Positions 1 to 7,635 of a stretch of 64,000 nt of DNA are shown in pieces. The stretch spans positions 558,001 through 622,000 of the forward strand of contig NZ_CP016282.1 of NCBI RefSeq assembly GCF_001679725.1, in the 5' to 3' direction. The position numbers were made by a program, and so were the translations under genes. How positions within the stretch are numbered: position 1 is the stretch's first letter; the number at the start of each line of letters is the position of its first letter. The notes under the pieces are model-generated. The model worked only from the letters and a program-made list of their open reading frames with translations. It made no database searches and was not told where the DNA came from. This DNA is from Cryobacterium arcticum. GTDB lineage: Bacteria; Actinomycetota; Actinomycetes; Actinomycetales; Microbacteriaceae.

Positions 1-956
1 ATGGGTAATGCGGATGCGCCCGCCTCGAGAAAGGCGACCGGGAGTCCGTCGGCATCGCCGGTTGAGTCGACAACGCAAGCAAGGGCGAAAATGTTGGCAA
101 GCCCCATCTGGATTGCGACTTCCTTGGAGGGCATAGACCCCAAGAGCTTCACCTGATGGCTCAGCCCTAGCTCGTCAATCAGTCCTTCGAGCTCTTGCCG
201 TTGAGGGCCGTCTCCGACAATGGATAGCTCTGCATCCGGCCAGGATTTGATGACCTCGCCGAAGGCTCTGATTAATATCGCATGACCTTTCTTCGGCACT
301 AGGCGACCCACAGAGACTATTCGTGGTGGGGATGAATTACTGTCTCTATTTGGCATTGTCTCGCCTACGGGGACCCCACATCGAACAAGATGTACTTCCT
401 GAAACCCTCGGCTCTTGAGAAGTACTCTGTTGTATTCCGTTACCGTAGCCACGACCGCGCCTTCTAACTGGCGAGGAAGCGACGAATTGGTCTTGTATAT
501 ATCCGCGGCGTGCGTCGTGACTGACCGACTTGCGCCGGTCAATAGTTGGAGGCTGCGCGCCAAGATGGCGGCACGTGATGCGAAGTGCGTGTGAAGATGA
601 CTGTGAGAGTCGATGGAGAGACTTGCATCCAGCACGATCGCCGGCGCGTACAACGTCCAGGGCAAGCCACTTCGAAGGTTTCGCAGAGCCCAGGCGATGT
701 ATCGGGCATAAGTCCGCGGACGGTCTGCGGCTAACCGGATATGCCCAGCCGCTACTCGACGGAGAGGGATGTGAGACACAACGGTCACAGCAACACCAGG
801 GATCGGCGGAACACTACCAGCCCGACTTGCGACCACCTGCACCCGCATCCCATTCGCTTGCAGCGCGAGCAGCTCGTTTGTAACGAATGTGTGGCTGCGC
901 ACTGGGAATTCGTTCATTACATAGATCAAGTTTTGAGTTCTGGCCGCTGGAATCAT
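1..956 (-). CDS. Glycosyltransferase family 4 (partial, 3' end outside window)
   Basis: The reading frame is open from an ATG at 956 down to the left edge, giving about 318 residues without a stop. The N-terminus (IYVMNEFPVRSHTFVTNEL) matches the opening of GT-B exopolysaccharide transferases of the WcaL/AmsK type. A typical donor-binding half follows: IVSVGRLVPKKGHAILI, then a GDGPQRQELEGL block, then the ADGLPVAFLEAGA block with the C-terminal glutamate region. The gene should add a sugar from a nucleotide donor to a lipid-linked repeat unit at the inner face of the membrane. Its ATG overlaps the stop of the upstream glycosyltransferase as ATGA, so the two are probably translationally coupled. 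GC is lower than in the rest of the window. The sugar and linkage cannot be told from sequence. Confidence 0.85.
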   Translation of the reverse strand, partial: MIPAARTQNLIYVMNEFPVRSHTFVTNELLALQANGMRVQVVASRAGSVPPIPGVAVTVVSHIPLRRVAAGHIRLAADRPRTYARYIAWALRNLRSGLPWTLYAPAIVLDASLSIDSHSHLHTHFASRAAILARSLQLLTGASRSVTTHAADIYKTNSSLPRQLEGAVVATVTEYNRVLLKSRGFQEVHLVRCGVPVGETMPNRDSNSSPPRIVSVGRLVPKKGHAILIRAFGEVIKSWPDAELSIVGDGPQRQELEGLIDELGLSHQVKLLGSMPSKEVAIQMGLANIFALACVVDSTGDADGLPVAFLEAGASALP

Positions 957-1861
957 CCTTGCGGCTCCAATCTGGCCGGGCGAGCAAAATGTACGGCGAT
1001 AGCTTTGATGGCGCTGACAGAGGCCCAAAAGGAGGGGGATCGTCTCCCTATGCTCCGAGAAAGTATCCAGAAAACTCCGCGCCAGTCCTTTTCGGAAGCA
1101 GCGAGAGGAAGAGGGACGGTCAAGTTGAAATCTCCGATAAGAGGTCGTGGGTAAGAGGAGAGAAGCGTCTGTCCCCACTCATAACTGTCACGCCAGCGAG
1201 ATTGACTTGTCATGCTGGACGACGTAGACACATCCCGGTAAGCAAGCGGGGCGGACAGAGGCACCAGCTTGGCGTTGTTTGTGGCTACTGCCCTAATTGC
1301 CCATGCCCAGTCCTGATGAATGATTATGGACGGATCAAATCTATTGGTCGCTGCAAAGGACCTAGGAGCTAAGAACGTTGACGATTGGACAGTCTGACCA
1401 GACGTCCGCGCGCGTGTCCTCCTAAAGAGGTAGTGCGCCACATCTGTAATTTCTCCGAATGGTCTCGTTGGCCAGACGACCGTAGCGGGTGTTCCATCGA
1501 AGACGCGGTATGTCGCAGTGATAGACAACCATTTGTCATCGGTTCCGAGGCCCAATGCCTCGGCTGCTTGAATTTGAAGTTCAGTCTTGCGAGGGTCCCA
1601 CCAGTCGTCATCGTCCAGAAGAGCAATGAGATCGTGCTGAGCTTCGTCGATACCGGTTTGCCGGGCAAGATTTCCTCGGCCAATCGGATCGCTGCGCAGC
1701 ACTCGCACACGGGGATCATCGAATCTTGGGGATGGTCCGGAGCCGTTCATGACGACCAAGACTTCTAGGTCAATCCCCGTCTGGGCAAGAGCGCTTGCAA
1801 CCGCGCGCCCCAGTGTAGGCCGGTTTGTTGTGGGAATTACCACTGAACAACTTCTGAGCAA
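953..1861 (-). CDS. Glycosyltransferase family 2
   Basis: This 302-residue protein has a GT-A fold. The N-terminus reads CSVVIPTTNRPTLGRAVASA, the usual first strand and helix of GT2 enzymes. An acidic nucleotide-binding motif (ALLDDDDWWDP, near residue 80) fits the DXD metal site. There are no membrane segments, so it probably works on the cytoplasmic side on a lipid-linked acceptor. The gene ends in an ATGA overlap with the next glycosyltransferase and begins 66 bp after the preceding one, which supports an exopolysaccharide operon read leftwards. The specificity is unknown. A shorter start is possible but would cut into the first strand. Confidence 0.85.
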   Translation of the reverse strand: MLRSCSVVIPTTNRPTLGRAVASALAQTGIDLEVLVVMNGSGPSPRFDDPRVRVLRSDPIGRGNLARQTGIDEAQHDLIALLDDDDWWDPRKTELQIQAAEALGLGTDDKWLSITATYRVFDGTPATVVWPTRPFGEITDVAHYLFRRTRARTSGQTVQSSTFLAPRSFAATNRFDPSIIIHQDWAWAIRAVATNNAKLVPLSAPLAYRDVSTSSSMTSQSRWRDSYEWGQTLLSSYPRPLIGDFNLTVPLPLAASEKDWRGVFWILSRSIGRRSPSFWASVSAIKAIAVHFARPARLEPQG

Positions 1862-1927
1862 GGCGTGTCCGTTTCGATTCGTTGAGGTAGGTGGGGGGTG
1901 AAGTTCTCAACCCGTGCTCGTTTGTGC

Positions 1928-3067
1928 TTACGGTCGCTGATGTTTTTTTGCTGTGTTGATCGCAAAGGCGTACGCGCGACCGAGTTCCTCCCGGATTGCC
2001 GAGTCGTCAAAGAGATCGGAGCTTAGAGAGAGAGCCGCACGAGAGGCCTGTTTGTAAGCCTCTGGCTCATCTAGCAGGGCGCTGACTGCCGCTGCTATCT
2101 GCGACGGAGCTCCATCGTCGACGATCTTCCCTGCTCCGTAAAGTTCGATAACAGTTGCCAGGGCTGCGGAACGCGTGACGACAACCGGAATCCCCATAGA
2201 CAACGCGAGTACCAAGACATTTCCCCACGGTTCCTGAAATGAGGGTAAGACGAACACTCCTGTGGAACTTAGCCGTCCAGCCACTTCCGACGCTGGAACG
2301 GCGCCTTCGTATGCGAGGAGCGCCGCACTGTTGAGAATCCCCTCGATGTTTTGAAGATCCCCCTGATCCGGGCCAACGATGCGATACGAGGTGAGAGATC
2401 CTGATGCTTCCGCGAGGACGGCCGCTTCGGCGAAGTCAACCAACCTTTTGCGTGGCTCAAGCCTGGCCAGGAACAGCGCTTCGTTTTCTTGAGAAGAACC
2501 AGTTTGGTTGGTAGGTGCCTCATCGATTCGTGGATTGCCGACATGGAAGCACTCGGGCATACCAGTGCCTACCCAGCGGCTTAAGGCATCAGCTTCTTGG
2601 GACGTGAGCGCGATTACGGCGCTAGCTCGCCTAAACAAAGGCCGCGTGACGGTGTCGACAATGTGGTGTAGTCGACCAGTCCTGGCAGTCAGCATGCCAT
2701 GTGGCTGGAGGACGAGAGGCTTACGCATCATTAGCGCCAGCACAACAGTTGCGAGGGGGAGGAACTCCCTGCTGTAGGTCACATGGATGATCTCCGCCGC
2801 CCTGACTTCATGAAGAAGCGCGCGAACTCCGCCCACGGAACCTACCGTGGTGAATCCTGGAGCGGGAAACAAAGATTTGACCGGAAAGAGGCGATACGTC
2901 ACTTGATCCCGGGGATAGTCCGGTTTGTCTCCAATGAAGAACCCTGCCGCCAGAGTCACGTCGTTGCCGTCGAGAGACAGAAGACGAGCCTGGGCGATTG
3001 ACGAGTCTGAGGGGCCACCATATCGACCGCTCGCACTTACCAGCGGCACGGTTCGAAGTATCTTCAT
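1928..3067 (-). CDS. Glycosyltransferase family 4
   Basis: The 379-residue GT-B protein starts MKILRTVPLVSASGRYGGPS, a glycine-rich N-terminal loop seen in polysaccharide GT4 enzymes. The middle contains ALFLARLEPRKRLVDFAEAA, the start of the donor-binding half. Near residue 275 it has FQEPWGNVLVLALSMG. In most GT4 enzymes this is an E-x7-E motif; here the first glutamate is present but the second position is leucine, so the donor site may be altered. A 276-bp gap without a convincing gene separates it from the acetyltransferase upstream. It belongs by position to the same leftward exopolysaccharide group. Donor and acceptor are not known. Confidence 0.83.
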   Translation of the reverse strand: MKILRTVPLVSASGRYGGPSDSSIAQARLLSLDGNDVTLAAGFFIGDKPDYPRDQVTYRLFPVKSLFPAPGFTTVGSVGGVRALLHEVRAAEIIHVTYSREFLPLATVVLALMMRKPLVLQPHGMLTARTGRLHHIVDTVTRPLFRRASAVIALTSQEADALSRWVGTGMPECFHVGNPRIDEAPTNQTGSSQENEALFLARLEPRKRLVDFAEAAVLAEASGSLTSYRIVGPDQGDLQNIEGILNSAALLAYEGAVPASEVAGRLSSTGVFVLPSFQEPWGNVLVLALSMGIPVVVTRSAALATVIELYGAGKIVDDGAPSQIAAAVSALLDEPEAYKQASRAALSLSSDLFDDSAIREELGRAYAFAINTAKKHQRP

Positions 3068-3343
3068 GCTTTACCTTGCATTTTGTCGCGGCTTGGAGCC
3101 GAGAATTGACCTGTGAGTCTTAGAACTTCCGTTTGGTCCATCTGGTAGATAGATTCAACTGATCCGGCATGCGCGGCACGTGTCGCAGATCGCCGCCCTA
3201 GAAAGAAACCATCAAGGAAACAGGCGAAGTTGGTCGCGGTCAAGCACTCGCGATCGGTGGTCCGGTCGTCGACGCGGCTCCGATCGTTCAAGTGAAGAAA
3301 CCCGGTCTTAGACCGGAGCATCGTTCTGCGCGAAACCAGAAGC

Positions 3344-3925
3344 CTAGCCGAACCGTTTGCCGAGAGGGCCAGGGGTGGCGGCTGAGCCCCAAATAGTGTT
3401 AGGCGGGACTGTGCCCGACACAACAGTGCCGGGCTGTACCAGAGCTGAGGTGCCAACGTGAGCGCCGCCAAGTACGACGCAACGAGAAGTTATCCAAGCC
3501 CCGTCGCCAATCACTATGGGCCTTGTGATCAACCCCATGTCACGGCGGTGTGCATGGCTGCCAGTAGTGAGGAAGGTGTCCTGCGAAAGTACGACATCGC
3601 TGCCAACAAACATTTGGTCCTGGTTGTGAAACCAGACGCCCTCTCCGATCCAGGAGCGATCACCGATGTGCAGCTTCCAAGGAAACTTGACTCGGGTCCG
3701 CGGGCGGAAGATGACGCCATTACCGATCTCAGCGCCGAACAATCGCAAAGCACGGATACGAAGGGTCGAGCTAATCTGCCAAGCGTTGGTGACTAACAGC
3801 AGCTCTACTACTGCCCACAAGTACACCAGTGCCTTTGTCTTACCCCAAGCGGCCTTCTCCCCTGGCGCTAAAGAAAGGTTGATCACCCGTACGTCGTTTG
3901 CAGAGTGCATTTCCTTTGGTCCCAT
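3344..3925 (-). CDS. WcaF-like hexapeptide acetyltransferase
   Basis: The protein (193 aa) has an N-terminal hydrophobic stretch (about residues 30-50) and then hexapeptide repeats of the left-handed beta-helix type, including GAEIGNGVIFRPRTRV, IGDRSWIGEGVWFHNQD and IGDGAWITSRCVVLGG. The histidine-containing TTGSHAHRRDMG segment is the usual catalytic region. This order is characteristic of the colanic acid WcaF family, which O-acetylates exopolysaccharide sugars with acetyl-CoA. It is divergent from the plus-strand WcaI-like transferase, with a 264-bp shared upstream region. Family assignment is good; the sugar modified is inferred only from the neighbourhood. Confidence 0.85.
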   Translation of the reverse strand: MGPKEMHSANDVRVINLSLAPGEKAAWGKTKALVYLWAVVELLLVTNAWQISSTLRIRALRLFGAEIGNGVIFRPRTRVKFPWKLHIGDRSWIGEGVWFHNQDQMFVGSDVVLSQDTFLTTGSHAHRRDMGLITRPIVIGDGAWITSRCVVLGGAHVGTSALVQPGTVVSGTVPPNTIWGSAATPGPLGKRFG

Positions 3926-3973
3926 GAAGTCCTCCCTGCAATTGCACGCTCACGTCATTATTATGCCTCTGTG

Positions 3974-3985
3974 CCCCATTAGGGG
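3974..3985. promoter_or_regulatory. Possible operator CCCCATTAGGGG between divergent exopolysaccharide genes
   Basis: An inverted CCCC-ATTA-GGGG site lies in the 264-bp region between the acetyltransferase and the WcaI-like transferase. The outer bases GTG and CAC extend the symmetry. Almost the same core, CCCCATTCGGGG, occurs at 18556-18567 upstream of the two-component operon. This suggests a common regulator but does not prove it. Confidence 0.3.
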
Positions 3986-4189
3986 TTCACTCTGTGGCCT
4001 GGCGTTGAGTATTTACGTGACCGAAACCCGCAATTTACTCCTGCGACTTCGCGCTGAACTGGGGGAGGGCAACTGTCGTGGTTAGGCTATGACACCACGG
4101 GGCGCTTGTCACCCGAACGGGCAAGACCAGTCCTCCTGGGGGCTCAAGCTGGTTCACTTGCTGGCTAAACGAAAGAGAGAAGCACGAAT

Positions 4190-5476
4190 TTGACAAGTGT
4201 CGACGAGGATAACCCGCTAGCCGGTTTAGGCGGTCGTCCTTCGATCCGCGTGCTCGTAATCGGGCTGAACTTCGCGCCAGAGGTCACCGGCATTTCGCCC
4301 TACACCAGTTCTCTCGTGGGTGGCCTGGCGCAGCATGGTATGACCGTGCGCGCATTGACAGCTCATCCGCATTATCCGGAGTGGAAGATCCATGATGGCT
4401 ACGGTCGATGGACCAGTTCAGAGGTCATCAACGCCGTACCGGTCACGAGGTTGCGCCATTACGTGCCCGCCAACCCGGGGGGAGTGAACCGGCTCGTGTC
4501 GGAGCTTTCCTTCGGTGTCCGCGTGTTCTTCGCTCGATGGGGCAGCCCTGATGTGATCGTGATGGTCTCGCCTGCTCTCTTCTCGACCGCTGTTGCCATG
4601 GTGCGTGCCCGGCTGAGCCCGAAACGGCCTCTGGTGAACGTATGGGTGCAGGACATTTACAGCCTCGGGATCACCGAAACGGGCATGGGTGACGGACCGG
4701 TGGCCAAACTAATCACCTGGATTGAGAAGGTCACGCTCAAGGCCGCGGCCGGGGTTGTGGTTATCCACGACAGATTCGGCCAACACCTCAGCCGCAACCT
4801 CGGCGTCCGCCCTGAGCGCATCGAGGTCGTGCGGAACTGGACGCACTTGGACGCCACGGGTGCCACCGATGTCGCGGAGACCAGGGCCCGTTATGGATGG
4901 TCCGACATTGAGACTGTGGTTCTGCACGCCGGCAACATGGGTGTGAAACAGGGCCTGGAAAACGTGGTTGACGCCGCGCGTCTCGCCGACGAGCAAGGCA
5001 GTCCTGTGCGATTCGTGCTGCTGGGAAACGGCAGCCAACGAGAGGAACTGCAGGCACTTGGGGCGGGCGTGAGCCGACTGCAGTTCGTTGGTTCGCTCGA
5101 CGACACAGACTTCCAGGACGCCCTCGCTTCGGCGGACGTGCTGCTGGTGAATGAAAAGCCGGGCGTATCTGAGATGGCCGTGCCCAGCAAGCTCACTTCC
5201 TACTTCAACGCCGCGAGGCCGGTAATCGGTGCCACAGATCCCGAGGGGCTCACCGCCAGCGAGATCGACGCCGCTTCCGCCGGCCGGATCGTGCTCGCCG
5301 GTGATCCGCAGGCGCTTCTGGACTCCGCCCTTGTGCTGGGGGGTGACCCCGAACTCGCCCGCAGCCTGGGAGAGAACGGATTCCGCTACCGCTTGGAAGT
5401 GTTGAGCGAAAGAGCCGCTATCGACAAATTCGCGAGTTGGCTTCGCGCGCTGGCGAAGCCCGCCAGACGCCGTTGA
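4190..5476 (+). CDS. WcaI/WbuB-like glycosyltransferase family 4
   Basis: The 428-residue protein has the N-terminal pattern VLVIGLNFAPEVTGISPYT typical of WcaI/WbuB glycosyltransferases, followed by LTAHPHYPEWKI. The acceptor half ends around residue 200. The donor half includes VVLHAGNMGVKQGLENVVDA and the conserved AVPSKLTSYFNAARPVI segment. I chose the TTG start at 4190 because a purine-rich GAAAGAGAGAAG sequence sits 8 to 19 bases before it and no ATG or GTG is better placed. It is the first gene of the plus-strand exopolysaccharide series leading into gmd. In colanic acid systems this family transfers a fucose or N-acetyl-fucosamine-type residue, which fits the neighbouring GDP-fucose genes, but that is inference. 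Confidence 0.85.
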   Translation: MTSVDEDNPLAGLGGRPSIRVLVIGLNFAPEVTGISPYTSSLVGGLAQHGMTVRALTAHPHYPEWKIHDGYGRWTSSEVINAVPVTRLRHYVPANPGGVNRLVSELSFGVRVFFARWGSPDVIVMVSPALFSTAVAMVRARLSPKRPLVNVWVQDIYSLGITETGMGDGPVAKLITWIEKVTLKAAAGVVVIHDRFGQHLSRNLGVRPERIEVVRNWTHLDATGATDVAETRARYGWSDIETVVLHAGNMGVKQGLENVVDAARLADEQGSPVRFVLLGNGSQREELQALGAGVSRLQFVGSLDDTDFQDALASADVLLVNEKPGVSEMAVPSKLTSYFNAARPVIGATDPEGLTASEIDAASAGRIVLAGDPQALLDSALVLGGDPELARSLGENGFRYRLEVLSERAAIDKFASWLRALAKPARRR

Positions 5477-5608
5477 TGACAGACTCGGATGCCCCCCGTT
5501 TGCGTCACCGCGGCCGAATCCATATGCTCAGCCATGAAACGAAACAGCCCGGCATCGTCGACGGACGCCATGTCCGATCGCTGTTGCCCGACACCCTTGG
5601 GGGACCAA

Positions 5609-6640
5609 TTGACTAAGCGCGCGCTTATTACCGGTATTACTGGCCAGGATGGTTCTTATTTGGCTGAGTTGTTGCTCGCTAAGGGGTACGAGGTTCATGG
5701 TTTGATTCGTCGTGCGTCGACGTTTAATACGTCGCGGATTGATCACCTGTATGTGGACCCGCATGACCCCCAGGCGAAGTTGTTCTTGCACTATGGCGAC
5801 CTGTCCGACGGCTCCCGCCTGGTGACCCTGCTGGCCGAGATTCAGCCGGACGAGGTCTACAACTTGGCCGCGCAGTCACACGTGCGAGTGTCCTTCGACG
5901 AGCCCGAGCACACCGGTGACACCACCGGCATGGGTACCATCCGTCTGCTGGAAGCCGTGCGGATGTCGGGCATCACGACCCGGTTCTACCAGGCGTCTAG
6001 TTCGGAAATGTTCGGCGCGACGCCGCCGCCGCAGAACGAGGAGACCCCGTTCTACCCGCGGTCCCCGTACGGCGCCGCGAAGGTCTACTCCTACTGGGTG
6101 ACGAAGAACTACCGCGAGGCGTATGACATGTTCGCCGTGAACGGGATCCTGTTCAACCACGAGTCCCCGCGCCGTGGTGAGACCTTCGTGACCCGCAAGA
6201 TCACCCGCGCCGTCGCAGCGATCAAGGCGGGCACCCAGGATCACGTGTACCTGGGCAACCTGGACTCGATCCGCGACTGGGGTTACGCCGCGGAGTATGT
6301 CGAGGGCATGTGGCGGATGCTGCAGGCCGACGAACCGGATGACTTCGTCCTCGCCACCGGCGGTAACTTCACCGTGCGGGACTTCGTGGAAACGTCCTTC
6401 AGTCACGCCGGGTTGAACTGGGAAGAGCACGTCAAGTTCGACGAACGCTACCTCCGCCCCACCGAGGTCGACGCTCTCGTCGGCGATGCATCCAAGGCGC
6501 AGGACAAGCTGGGCTGGAAGGCCGAGGTCGACACCGCCGAGCTGGCCCGCATCATGGTCGACGCCGACATCGCCGCGCTCGAGCACTCGGGTCGGCCGTG
6601 GATCGACGAGGTCAAGCTGACCAGCTGGGGAACCAAGTAA
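5609..6640 (+). CDS. gmd: GDP-mannose 4,6-dehydratase
   Basis: This extended SDR enzyme converts GDP-mannose to GDP-4-keto-6-deoxymannose, the first step to GDP-L-fucose. The N-terminal Rossmann motif is [19 protein letters not shown]. The catalytic tyrosine and lysine lie in [12 protein letters not shown], and [16 protein letters not shown] is the GMD signature. I chose TTG at 5609 (343 residues, the usual length): a GGGGGACC ribosome site precedes it, and the further in-frame upstream sequence back to 5489 is unlike the family. The next gene, GDP-fucose synthase, starts 2 bases after the stop. The first 150 bases use T- and G-ending codons much more than the rest of the gene. Confidence 0.96.
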   Translation: MTKRALITGITGQDGSYLAELLLAKGYEVHGLIRRASTFNTSRIDHLYVDPHDPQAKLFLHYGDLSDGSRLVTLLAEIQPDEVYNLAAQSHVRVSFDEPEHTGDTTGMGTIRLLEAVRMSGITTRFYQASSSEMFGATPPPQNEETPFYPRSPYGAAKVYSYWVTKNYREAYDMFAVNGILFNHESPRRGETFVTRKITRAVAAIKAGTQDHVYLGNLDSIRDWGYAAEYVEGMWRMLQADEPDDFVLATGGNFTVRDFVETSFSHAGLNWEEHVKFDERYLRPTEVDALVGDASKAQDKLGWKAEVDTAELARIMVDADIAALEHSGRPWIDEVKLTSWGTK

Positions 6641-6642
6641 CC

Positions 6643-7632
6643 ATGACGACGACCGACACTCGCGACCAGGTCGCGTTCACTCCGGCGGCTTTGGACCGGG
6701 ATGCCCGGTTCTACGTCGCCGGGCACCGGGGCCTGGTTGGCTCCGCGATCTGGCGGCGCCTGGAAGCGGAAGGCTTCACCGACCTCGTCGGTCGCAGCTC
6801 CGCCGAGCTGGACCTGAAGGACCGCGACGCGGTGTTCGCCTTCTTCAAAGAGACCACACCGAAGTATGTGGTGTTGGCGGCGGCGAAGGTCGGTGGGATC
6901 CTGGCCAACAGTACCTACCCGGTGGACTTCCTCAGCGACAACCTCCGCATCCAGGTCAACGTCCTCGACGCCGCCCTGAAGTACGGGGTGGAACGGTTGT
7001 TGTTCCTGGGCTCCTCGTGTATTTACCCGCGCCTGGCCCCGCAGCCGATCCACGAGGACACCCTCCTCACCGGGCACCTCGAGCCGACCAACGACGCGTA
7101 CGCGATCGCGAAGATCGCCGGGATCCTGCAGATCCAGGCGGTCCGCCGCCAGTACGGGTTGCCGTGGATCTCCGCGATGCCGACCAACCTGTACGGGCCC
7201 GGCGATAACTTCTCGCCGAAGGGCTCGCACGTGTTGCCGGCGCTGATCCGCCGCTACGACGAAGCCGCCGCGTCCGGTGCGGCCAGCGTCACGAACTGGG
7301 GCACCGGCACACCACGCCGGGAGTTCCTGCACGTGGACGATATGGCCGAAGCCTGCCTGCACCTGATGGAACACTACGACGGTCCGGAACAGGTCAACGT
7401 CGGCACCGGCAGCGACGTCACCATCAAGGACATCGCCGAGACCATCGCCCGCGTTGTCGGCTTCACCGGCACCACCGAGTGGGACACCGACAAGCCCGAC
7501 GGCACCCCGCAGAAACTCCTCGACGTCAGCAAACTCGCCCAAGCCGGCTGGACCGCCAAGATCGGACTCGAAGAAGGACTGCGCAGCACCGTCCAGTGGT
7601 ACCGCGAACACGCCAACAGCCTGCGCGAGTAG
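6643..7632 (+). CDS. fcl: GDP-L-fucose synthase
   Basis: This 329-residue enzyme epimerises and reduces GDP-4-keto-6-deoxymannose to GDP-L-fucose with NADPH. The Rossmann motif is FYVAGHRGLVGSAIWRRL, the active-site segment is FLGSSCIYPRLAPQPI, and the tyrosine and lysine occur in NDAYAIAKIAGI. MPTNLYGPGDNF and GTGTPRREFLHVDD are also diagnostic. The ATG at 6643 is preferred because it follows the gmd stop by 2 bases with a TGGGGAA site upstream; an earlier in-frame ATG at 6598 lies inside gmd. Together with gmd it makes the donor for fucosylated exopolysaccharide. Confidence 0.96.
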   Translation: MTTTDTRDQVAFTPAALDRDARFYVAGHRGLVGSAIWRRLEAEGFTDLVGRSSAELDLKDRDAVFAFFKETTPKYVVLAAAKVGGILANSTYPVDFLSDNLRIQVNVLDAALKYGVERLLFLGSSCIYPRLAPQPIHEDTLLTGHLEPTNDAYAIAKIAGILQIQAVRRQYGLPWISAMPTNLYGPGDNFSPKGSHVLPALIRRYDEAAASGAASVTNWGTGTPRREFLHVDDMAEACLHLMEHYDGPEQVNVGTGSDVTIKDIAETIARVVGFTGTTEWDTDKPDGTPQKLLDVSKLAQAGWTAKIGLEEGLRSTVQWYREHANSLRE

Positions 7633-7635
7633 GTG

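Noticed and set aside
530..1372. Plus-strand frames over the two left glycosyltransferase genes
   Set aside because: The minus strand has clear GT4 and GT2 motifs in the same place. The plus frames have no family features.
3064..3471. A 135-codon minus-strand frame ending in an ATGA overlap with the glycosyltransferase at 3067
   Set aside because: Half of it lies out of frame inside the acetyltransferase gene, and its sequence has no fold-like pattern. The overlap with the next start is probably chance.
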